Both the position numbers and the translations under genes were made by a program. The notes under the pieces are model-generated. The model saw only the letters and a list, made by a program, of their open reading frames with translations. It did not search any database and had not been told where the DNA came from. 64,000 nt of DNA from Bacillus pseudomycoides DSM 12442 (GTDB lineage Bacteria; Bacillota; Bacilli; Bacillales; Bacillaceae_G). Positions 25,967 to 33,329 of this stretch are shown here, one piece after another. Numbering within the stretch: position 1 is the stretch's first letter; every line of letters starts with the position of its first letter. Location of the stretch: NCBI RefSeq assembly GCF_000161455.1, contig NZ_CM000745.1, forward strand, positions 3,614,130 through 3,678,129, in the 5' to 3' direction.

Positions 25967-28069
25967 ATGAGTAAAAAGAAGAAAAAAAAGAAAACCCACG
26001 TTCCGTTTCGGCTTAACGTGTTGTTTTTTTGTGTGTTTTTAATGTTTTCAGCGATCATTGTAAAGCTTGGAATGGTACAAATTGTACATGGTGAGGACTA
26101 TAAAAATGAAGTTGAAAAAAAGGAAAACTCAACAGTAAGTAATCCAGTTCCACGCGGAAAGATCTTTGATAGATATGGTCGTGCGGTTGTGGATAATAAC
26201 CCAGTTCGTACCATTACGTTTACAAGACTGAAGGGTTCAACTTCGGAAGAACGTTTAGAAACAGCGAAAAAACTGGCGAAGCTAATTGAAGTATCACCAG
26301 ATAAATTAACAGAACGTGATAAAAAAGATTATTGGCTTTCTTTACATGAAAAAGAGGCAAAGGAAAAGATTACAAAGAAAGACCAAGCTGAATTTAAAGC
26401 AAAGAAAATTGATGATAAAGAAATGGCAGAGCGTCAGCGTAATCGCGTGACAGAGGCAGAAATAAATCAATTAACACCCGAAGATTTAGAAATACTTGCA
26501 ATTAAGAGTAAAATGGATGGCGGATATGCAATGACACCGCAAATCATAAAAAAAGATGTAACAACAGAAGAATATGCAATCATTAGTGAAAATTTAGCAT
26601 TGTTGCCAGGTGTAGATACGACAGTTGATTGGGATCGTAAATACACTTATGATGATATGTTCCGTAGTGTACTTGGTGGTGTAACAAGCTCAGATGAAGG
26701 GTTGCCAAGAGAACGACTAGATTATTTTCTTGTTCGAGATTATAACCGTAACGACCGCGTTGGTAAAAGTTATATTGAACAGCAATATGAGGATACGCTT
26801 CATGGTACAAAAGCAGAAGTGAGAAATGTTACAGACAAAGACGGAAATATTTTAGAAACAATAAACGTTTCTAAAGGTCAACGAGGCAATGATCTGAATT
26901 TAACAATTGATATGGAACTGCAAAAGCGTGTAGAAGAAATCCTTACGAAGTATTTAAAGCAATATGCAGGTGCAGAACCACTTTTAGACCGTGCATTTGT
27001 TGTGATGATGAATCCGAAAAATGGTGAAGTTTTATCTATGGCTGGGAAACAAATCGTAGACGAAAATGGAACGAAAGAGATAAAAGATTACGCATTAGGA
27101 ACAATGACAAGTGCGTATCCGATGGGCTCAACTGTGAAAGGTGCTACGGTGCTAACGGGATATCAAACAGGAGCAATTACGCCTGGAACAGTACTAGTGG
27201 ATGAACCAATTCAGCTAAAAGGTACACCAGTAAAAGCTTCTTGGAAAACGATGGGCAGCATTAACGACCTTACCGCTTTGAAAATGTCTTCTAACGTATA
27301 TATGTTTAAAACAGCTATGAATATTGCTGGAGTGCCATATGTTAGAGGTGGTACATTAGATATTAAGAAAAAGGCATTCGATGATATGCGTTATTATTTT
27401 GGACAGTTTGGGCTTGGCGTGAAAACAGGAATTGACTTACCAAACGAAATAGCTGGTCAGAGAGGTTCTGGATTCCAACCAGGTTTCTTATTAGACTTAG
27501 CAATCGGGCAGTATGATACGTATACACCGCTTCAACTTGTACAATATGTTTCTACAATTGCCAATGGTGGCTATCGTATGCAACCGCAAGTCGTAAAAGA
27601 AATTCGTCAACCATCATCTAAACCAGATGAAGTCGGAAAAGTGATTCAATCAATGGAACCAAAAGTATTAAATCGTATTGATATGCCTGAAGATCAAATC
27701 CAGCGTGTGCAAGAAGGATTTAGACAAGTATTTAATGATTCAGGTGGTACAGGTGCAAAATACTTTACAGGTGCAAAATATACAGCTGCTGGAAAAACAG
27801 GAACAGCACAAACGTTTTATGGTGGTAACAAAGATATCGGAAGAAATGCAAAAGGCGAGCCTGTATCAACTTATAACTTAACATTAGTAGGTTATGCGCC
27901 GCTTGATAATCCTGAAGTTGCATTCTCCGTTGTTGTTCCATGGGTACACGATGATAAGTCTGGAATTAACGGAAATATCGGTCGTGAAATTATGGATGCT
28001 TACTTTGACTTGAAAAAACAAGAAGTAACAGGTGAAGCACCAAAAGATGAAAAAGGTAAAAAAGAATAA
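25967..28069 (+). CDS. pbpA: Class B penicillin-binding protein (PBP2A type)
   Basis: 700 aa from ATG 25967 (MSKKKKKKKTHVPF), GTAGAGGGGG upstream. Cytoplasmic Lys-rich tip, one membrane helix (approx. residues 18-40), PBP dimerisation domain (NPVPRGKIFDRYG), transpeptidase domain with STVK, SSN and KTGT in order. Cell-wall transpeptidase; B. subtilis pbpA acts in lateral wall growth and spore outgrowth. The N-terminal codons hold an A-rich run that could slip. Confidence 0.93.
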   Translation: MSKKKKKKKTHVPFRLNVLFFCVFLMFSAIIVKLGMVQIVHGEDYKNEVEKKENSTVSNPVPRGKIFDRYGRAVVDNNPVRTITFTRLKGSTSEERLETAKKLAKLIEVSPDKLTERDKKDYWLSLHEKEAKEKITKKDQAEFKAKKIDDKEMAERQRNRVTEAEINQLTPEDLEILAIKSKMDGGYAMTPQIIKKDVTTEEYAIISENLALLPGVDTTVDWDRKYTYDDMFRSVLGGVTSSDEGLPRERLDYFLVRDYNRNDRVGKSYIEQQYEDTLHGTKAEVRNVTDKDGNILETINVSKGQRGNDLNLTIDMELQKRVEEILTKYLKQYAGAEPLLDRAFVVMMNPKNGEVLSMAGKQIVDENGTKEIKDYALGTMTSAYPMGSTVKGATVLTGYQTGAITPGTVLVDEPIQLKGTPVKASWKTMGSINDLTALKMSSNVYMFKTAMNIAGVPYVRGGTLDIKKKAFDDMRYYFGQFGLGVKTGIDLPNEIAGQRGSGFQPGFLLDLAIGQYDTYTPLQLVQYVSTIANGGYRMQPQVVKEIRQPSSKPDEVGKVIQSMEPKVLNRIDMPEDQIQRVQEGFRQVFNDSGGTGAKYFTGAKYTAAGKTGTAQTFYGGNKDIGRNAKGEPVSTYNLTLVGYAPLDNPEVAFSVVVPWVHDDKSGINGNIGREIMDAYFDLKKQEVTGEAPKDEKGKKE

Positions 28070-28083
28070 AAATATGTGAATTT

Positions 28084-28117
28084 GGCACACTATCTTAAAA
28101 GATAGTGTGCTTTTTTT
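28084..28117 (+). terminator. Terminator after pbpA
   Basis: GCACACTATCTT / AAGATAGTGTGC hairpin followed by eight T. Confidence 0.93.
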
Positions 28118-28274
28118 TGTATTTTATGCATAGGTTTTAGTAATTGTGGACGAGCATATCCTATACGCGAAATAGGGGGTTGAAAAAAATGAACTCTCTC
28201 ATAGTATGACCGGTCATATATTTACTTTTGAGAAAAGAAGTGAAAATGAGAAAGAAGTATCGTATTCCTCCACA

Positions 28275-28313
28275 TTATGTTGAACTTTACAAAACTTTTA
28301 CAAATTATTAAAA
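28275..28313 (+). promoter_or_regulatory. PhoP-type repeats upstream of pstS
   Basis: Four TT-start hexamers spaced exactly 11 bases: TTATGT (28275), TTTACA (28286), TTTACA (28297), TTAAAA (28308). This matches PhoP boxes (TTNACA-like direct repeats, 11-base period) of Bacillus Pho-regulon promoters. A -10-like TATTCT follows near 28334. The rest of the 318-base gap holds a 14-bp palindrome at 28205 (see findings). Confidence 0.75.
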
Positions 28314-28387
28314 CCGAATTAATAGTTGGGCATTATTCTTATATCTGTAATCCTGTTACTCCAGGATACTTCTAGGAGGAGCTACAC

Positions 28388-29305
28388 GTGAAATGGACAA
28401 AAAAATCTATCAAGATTTTAGCAATATCGACATGTTTCATTTTTTTATATGTGTCTACTCCATCCGCTGCTAATGATGTGAGGGAAGTGAGAGTTGATGG
28501 ATCCTCAACCGTTTTTCCAATTATGGAAGCTATAGCGGAAGAGTACACAAAAAAAGAACCACGTGTGAAAATTTCTATTAGTATATCTGGGACAGGAGGA
28601 GGGTTTCATCGTTTTGGCAAAGGCGAAGTAGATATAAATAATGCATCGCGCCAGGTAAAACAAGTAGAAGAAAATTTTATGAAGGAAAATTCCATCCAGT
28701 TTACACCATTTGAAATTGCTTATGATGGCCTCACAATCATTGTGAATCGTCAAAATACATGGGCTGATAATATGACAATAGAAGAATTACGTCTATTATG
28801 GAGCGAAGATGGTAGAACGAAACGATGGTCACATATTCATCCGAAATGGCCGCACGAAAAGGTGCAATTTTATGCGCCAGGTGTTGATTCCGGTACGTAT
28901 GATTATTTTCAAAGTGTTGTCCTGCGAAACAATCGTCTTGCAAAAACAGTTGCTTTATCTGAAGATGATCAAGTCATTATGCAAGGGGTAATGAATGATA
29001 AAAATGCAATTGCATTTGTGGGATATGCGTACTATATGGCGAATCGAGATAAGGTAAAAGCCGTAAAAGTAAATGGTGTACCACCAACGAAAGCAAACAT
29101 TCAATCTGGTGTTTATAAGCCATTGTCTAGGCCGCTATTTGCTTATGTAAACCATGCTTCGATTCGAAATAAAAGCAGTGTGGCAGAGTATGTGGTGTTT
29201 ATGATGCAACATGCGGGCGGACTTGCTGAAGAAGTCGGATATGTTAAATTACCACAAAAGAAATATAGTGAACAGCTGCGAATGTTAACAGAAATAAAAA
29301 GATAA
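28388..29305 (+). CDS. pstS: Phosphate ABC transporter substrate-binding protein
   Basis: 305 aa, GTG start with CTAGGAGGAG upstream. Signal peptide residues 1-28, mature part with phosphate-binding loops VDGSSTVFPI, SGTGGGFHRFGKGE and PGVDSGTYDYF. High-affinity Pi capture outside the membrane. Unlike most Gram-positive PstS it shows no convincing lipobox: the only Cys is in the signal core and an ATPSAA-like type I site ends the signal (see findings). Confidence 0.9.
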   Translation: MKWTKKSIKILAISTCFIFLYVSTPSAANDVREVRVDGSSTVFPIMEAIAEEYTKKEPRVKISISISGTGGGFHRFGKGEVDINNASRQVKQVEENFMKENSIQFTPFEIAYDGLTIIVNRQNTWADNMTIEELRLLWSEDGRTKRWSHIHPKWPHEKVQFYAPGVDSGTYDYFQSVVLRNNRLAKTVALSEDDQVIMQGVMNDKNAIAFVGYAYYMANRDKVKAVKVNGVPPTKANIQSGVYKPLSRPLFAYVNHASIRNKSSVAEYVVFMMQHAGGLAEEVGYVKLPQKKYSEQLRMLTEIKR

Positions 29306-29332
29306 TGTCAGGATGGAAAGGGGTTTTCATCT

Positions 29333-30283
29333 TTGGCTCGAAATGACAAAAGTCAATTTGCATTTTCTGTGCAACATTTGATTGAAAGAAATACAATCAA
29401 AAGAAAAAAAACGCAGCGAATCAATCGAATGGTTCCGTTACTATTAAAGGCAATTGCTAGCGTATCTATTATAACAACAATCGGTATTGTTATTACGCTA
29501 GCGAATGAAACAATTATGTTTTTTCGTGAAATATCAATGTATTCTTTTTTTACTGAGAAAGAATGGTTACCATTTTTTGAAGAGCCTAAGTTTGGGATAC
29601 TTCCTCTTATATGTGGGACCTTACTTGTAACAACAATCGCTATGATAGTAGCTATTCCAATTGGACTAGGATGTGCCGTGTTTTTAAATGAATATGCTTC
29701 ACACTTTGTTAGAAAAGTGTTAAAGCCCATTTTAGAACTACTAGCAGGTATTCCTACAATTGTATATGGATTTTTTGCTTTAACGATTGTCACACCGGCC
29801 TTGCAGCGTGTCATTCCGGATTTACAGTTCTTTAATGCAATTAGTCCAGGCATTGTTATAGGAATTATGATGGTTCCAACAATCGCTTCTCTTTCTGAAG
29901 ATGCAATGGGAGCTGTATCTAAAGGAATAAAAGAGGCTTCACTTGGGCTAGGTGCAACGCGTTTTGAAACTGTACGAAAGGTTGTGTTTCCAGCTGCATT
30001 TACCGGTATTATGGCTGCAATCCTATTAGCGGCTTCACGTGCGATTGGTGAAACGATGATTGTTGTCATTGCTGGAGGTTCAACGCCCAATGTATCTATA
30101 GATCCGACGCACTCCATTCAAACGTTAACGGCTTATATTGTGCAAGTAAGCTTAGGTGATGCCCCCCATGGAACGATCGCATACTATAGTATGTACGCTG
30201 TAGGCGCGACGTTACTTATGTTTACATTCATGATGAATATGATTTCGCAGCAGATTATGCACCGTTTTAGAAAGGCGATATAA
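29333..30283 (+). CDS. pstC: Phosphate ABC transporter permease PstC
   Basis: 316 aa, TTG start with GGAAAGGGG upstream. Polar N-terminus then six helices; the EAA-loop pattern is EASLGLGATRFETVRKVVFPAAFTG. Second gene of pstSCAB, one base before pstA. Confidence 0.92.
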   Translation: MARNDKSQFAFSVQHLIERNTIKRKKTQRINRMVPLLLKAIASVSIITTIGIVITLANETIMFFREISMYSFFTEKEWLPFFEEPKFGILPLICGTLLVTTIAMIVAIPIGLGCAVFLNEYASHFVRKVLKPILELLAGIPTIVYGFFALTIVTPALQRVIPDLQFFNAISPGIVIGIMMVPTIASLSEDAMGAVSKGIKEASLGLGATRFETVRKVVFPAAFTGIMAAILLAASRAIGETMIVVIAGGSTPNVSIDPTHSIQTLTAYIVQVSLGDAPHGTIAYYSMYAVGATLLMFTFMMNMISQQIMHRFRKAI

Positions 30284-30284
30284 G

Positions 30285-31151
30285 ATGCGAATGCTGAACC
30301 ATAAGAGAATAAAAGAAAATATGGCAACGCGTTTTTGGAAGGATCAAATATATAAGTCAATTTCTTATATGACAATGCTATTTTCTATTTGCATACTAAT
30401 TTTATTACTTTATCAAATCTTTGAAAAAGGTATAAGTTATCTTTCGATAGATTTTTTTATGAACTTTGCTTCGCGTAATCCAAAGCAAGCTGGTATTGCA
30501 GCTGCATTGTCAGGAACAATTGTATTTATGAGTATAGTAGTACCAGTTTCCTTTATATTTGGAGTAGGTACAGCTCTTTATTTAGAGCATTATGCAAGAC
30601 AATCTGTATTCACAAGAATCGTAGAATTAAATATTCAAACATTAGCGGGGGTGCCATCTGTTGTGTTTGGATTGCTTGGTTTAACAATTTTTGTATATGG
30701 TCTTCAGTTAGGTGAGAGTATAGTAACAGCAGCGTTTACGATGAGTCTTCTTGTGTTACCAACTGTTGTTGTGTCGAGTCAAGAAGCAATTCGTATGGTG
30801 CCAAGCTCTTTGTTAGAAGCCTCATATGGTGTCGGTGCTACAAAATGGCAAACAATGTATCAAATTGTAGTGCCAACTGCCTTGCCAGGAATTTTAACGG
30901 GATGTGTTTTGGCTTTATCGAGGGCAATCGGAGAAGCGGCACCATTATTAGTCATTGGGGCGCTTGCTTTTGCTAATTATATTCCGCTTAACATGTTTGA
31001 TAGATTTACAGTTTTACCGATTCAAATTTTTAATTGGATGAGTAGACCGCAAGAGGAGTTTCAGCATGTAGCAGCAGCCGGTATGATCGTTTTATTAGGA
31101 TTGTTGCTCATTATAAATGTGGTTGTCTTATGGTTGAGAAATCGTAAGTAG
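30285..31151 (+). CDS. pstA: Phosphate ABC transporter permease PstA
   Basis: 288 aa, six predicted helices; EAA loop EASYGVGATKWQTMYQIVVP. Pairs with PstC. The ribosome-binding site GAAAGGCG lies inside pstC; spacing to pstC is one base. Confidence 0.92.
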   Translation: MRMLNHKRIKENMATRFWKDQIYKSISYMTMLFSICILILLLYQIFEKGISYLSIDFFMNFASRNPKQAGIAAALSGTIVFMSIVVPVSFIFGVGTALYLEHYARQSVFTRIVELNIQTLAGVPSVVFGLLGLTIFVYGLQLGESIVTAAFTMSLLVLPTVVVSSQEAIRMVPSSLLEASYGVGATKWQTMYQIVVPTALPGILTGCVLALSRAIGEAAPLLVIGALAFANYIPLNMFDRFTVLPIQIFNWMSRPQEEFQHVAAAGMIVLLGLLLIINVVVLWLRNRK

Positions 31152-31172
31152 TGGATGAAAGGGGAATTCAAA

Positions 31173-31988
31173 ATGGTAGCAACAGTAGTAAATGTACAGG
31201 TGAAAAATGAAGAGAAAATTGAGTCAGCAACGAAGAAGGTTGTATTCGATACAAAAAATTTAAATTTATGGTATGGAGAAGATCATGCATTAAAAGATGT
31301 TAATTTAAGTATTCATGAGAATGAAGTAACAGCAATTATTGGACCGAGTGGTTGCGGAAAATCAACATATTTAAAAACGTTAAACCGTATGGTAGAGCTA
31401 GTACCTATCGTTCGCACAACGGGAGTAATTGAATATCGAGATCGAAATATTTTTGATAAGTCATATCCTGTTGAAGAATTACGTACGCATGTTGGAATGG
31501 TGTTCCAAAAGCCAAATCCATTTCCGAAATCTATTTATGAGAATGTTGCCTATGGTCCAAAGATTCATGGTATTCGTGATAAGAAGACACTTGATGCAAT
31601 TGTTGAAAAAAGTTTACGTGGTGCAGCGATTTGGGATGAATTAAAAGATCGATTACACGATAATGCATATGGTTTATCTGGTGGACAACAACAGCGTTTA
31701 TGTATCGCGCGTTGTTTAGCGATTGAACCGGATGTAATCTTAATGGATGAACCGACATCAGCATTGGATCCGATTTCTACATTGAAAGTTGAAGAATTGA
31801 TTCAAGAGCTAAAGAAAGATTTTAGTATTGTAATTGTGACGCATAATATGCAACAAGCGGCACGTATCTCTGATAAAACAGCGTTCTTCCTAAGCGGTGA
31901 AGTTGTTGAATATACAGATACAAACAAATTATTCACTACTCCTACAGATAAACGAACAGAAGATTATATCACGGGACGATTTGGTTAA
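31173..31988 (+). CDS. pstB: Phosphate ABC transporter ATP-binding protein PstB
   Basis: 271 aa from ATG 31173, which has AAAGGGG seven bases upstream; the ATG at 31155 overlaps that site and is unlikely. Walker A GPSGCGKST, signature LSGGQQQR, Walker B VILMDEP, H-loop VTHN. Only one pstB is present, where B. subtilis has two. Confidence 0.94.
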   Translation: MVATVVNVQVKNEEKIESATKKVVFDTKNLNLWYGEDHALKDVNLSIHENEVTAIIGPSGCGKSTYLKTLNRMVELVPIVRTTGVIEYRDRNIFDKSYPVEELRTHVGMVFQKPNPFPKSIYENVAYGPKIHGIRDKKTLDAIVEKSLRGAAIWDELKDRLHDNAYGLSGGQQQRLCIARCLAIEPDVILMDEPTSALDPISTLKVEELIQELKKDFSIVIVTHNMQQAARISDKTAFFLSGEVVEYTDTNKLFTTPTDKRTEDYITGRFG

Positions 31989-32000
31989 TGTTTTTGGGAG

Positions 32001-32033
32001 TAAAAGCCCCTTTATAAGGGGCTTTTATCATTT
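32001..32033 (+). terminator. Terminator between pstB and phoU
   Basis: AAAAGCCCC / GGGGCTTTT hairpin; would end or attenuate the pst transcript ahead of phoU. Confidence 0.85.
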
Positions 32034-32050
32034 TATCAAAAATCAAGTAA

Positions 32051-32299
32051 GAAAACTCCCCGCTCAAGGACTATGCTCAGCACAGTCCTTGAGCGGGGAG
32101 CTGAATTGCTAGTAACCGCATTCTTGTACGCTTTGTACAATATATTAAAAAAGTGGTTCCAAAGGCGTTTGCCAATGAAATAGAGGGGTTGTGCTATCAG
32201 GTAACTGTGTCAGCTCCACTCGTGTTACGCATCTGTTAGAGGAGACACACGAGAAACTCCCACTTCAAGATCCAAAGGAGCTAAGTGGCGGGAGTTTTC
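32051..32299. mobile_element. Small non-coding hairpin element (IS200/IS605-like MITE or bcr-type repeat)
   Basis: 249 bases bounded by perfect 10-bp inverted repeats GAAAACTCCC (32051-32060) and GGGAGTTTTC (32290-32299). Left: 17-bp perfect hairpin with inner TGCT/AGCA stem (32056-32100). Middle: CTCGTGT/ACACGAG stem (32219-32253). Right: AAACTCCC.ACTT / AAGT.GGGAGTTT hairpin. No transposase. Subterminal imperfect palindromes with a structured 3' part are typical of IS200/IS605 derivatives and their guide-RNA ends, but family assignment is inference. Confidence 0.6.
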
Positions 32300-32329
32300 A
32301 TATATGTAACAGCTAAAGGGGGAAACAAC

Positions 32330-32986
32330 ATGGTAAGGGAGCAATTTCATTATGATTTACACACATTGCAGCAAAAGGTAATTGAACTTGGAGAATTGGC
32401 AAGAGAAGCCCTTTCTTGTTCTATGGAAGGGCTTCAGAAGAAAGATGTAGAAAAAGCGCTAGAAGTCATTGATGGTGATTACCGTATGGATAATTTAGAA
32501 GAAGAAATTAATGACCTTGCACTTATGCTAATTACAAAACAGCAACCTGTTGCAAGCGATCTGCGAAGAATTTTTGTTTCGATTAAGACAGCAACAGATT
32601 TAGAACGTATTGCAGATCATGCCGTAAATATTGCTAAATCAACAATTCGGCTCGGAGAAAAAGATGTATCTGTTAGCTTGCATAGTCTAGAACAAATGTT
32701 TACGATTGCCATGGATATGTTAAATTTATCGTTAGAAGCATATCAAGAAGAAAATTTAACTTCTGCAAAACAAATTGCGGAAATGGATGATTCTGTTGAC
32801 GAAATATACGGGAGAGCGATTCGTGAATTTATTTCCTCTATCCCTGAACATCCTGAAGCGATTACGCAAATTACACAATTATCTTTTATTGCACGTTACA
32901 TTGAGCGTGTAGCAGATCACATTACGAATATTGCCGAGAATGTTTTTTACTTGGTGAAAGGAAAACATTATTTATTAAATGAATAG
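32330..32986 (+). CDS. phoU: Phosphate transport/Pho signalling regulator PhoU
   Basis: 218 aa from ATG 32330 with AAAGGGGG upstream; the longer frame from 32285 begins inside the hairpin element. Two PhoU helical repeats, each with a metal-cluster motif (TDLERIADHAVNIA; ARYIERVADHITNIAE). Links Pst transport to PhoR signalling. Its start lies only 31 bases after the inserted element, separated from pstB by a terminator. Confidence 0.93.
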   Translation: MVREQFHYDLHTLQQKVIELGELAREALSCSMEGLQKKDVEKALEVIDGDYRMDNLEEEINDLALMLITKQQPVASDLRRIFVSIKTATDLERIADHAVNIAKSTIRLGEKDVSVSLHSLEQMFTIAMDMLNLSLEAYQEENLTSAKQIAEMDDSVDEIYGRAIREFISSIPEHPEAITQITQLSFIARYIERVADHITNIAENVFYLVKGKHYLLNE

Positions 32987-32997
32987 GAAAAAATGTT

Positions 32998-33027
32998 AGC
33001 AAGTGATGGAATATCACTTGCTTTTTT
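32998..33027 (+). terminator. Terminator after phoU
   Basis: AGCAAGTGAT / ATCACTTGCT hairpin with T run. Confidence 0.9.
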
Positions 33028-33329
33028 AGTCAAAACATGACAAAAAAAGCTCGTTGTCTTGTCCTCTCTATGATGATAAGATGTATCATAATATGATATG
33101 GAATAATATAGGAAGCGATTGTTTATCCTGTAAAAAACTCGATTGGTGAAGGTAGACACTCAGTGAAAGACAAGGAAAAACGCCACTGATTAAAATTTCA
33201 CAGTATTAAGCTATAAAGTAAGCGCTTACCAATGTGGTTCAGTGAAGTGAAAAGGTTAATTTCTACATAAGTGACATACATATGATATACAAGGTCGTTC
33301 AACATTATAAACGTGGAGGATGAATGTAT
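33028..33329. other. Intergenic region before the nucleotidyltransferase fusion, with cre-like palindrome
   Basis: No gene. The 12-bp perfect palindrome GTAAGCGCTTAC at 33228-33239 resembles a CcpA cre core. TCAGTG/CACTGA arms (around 33160-33189) could form a loose hairpin. GTGGAGGA before the downstream start. Confidence 0.45.

Noticed and set aside
28245..28310. 21-codon frame upstream of pstS (MRKKYRIPPHYVEL)
   Set aside because: Overlaps the PhoP repeats and lacks a proper ribosome-binding site.
29353..30117. 254-codon minus-strand frame opposite pstC
   Set aside because: Long only because the pstC codon bias avoids antisense stops; the translated sequence is low-complexity and not protein-like.
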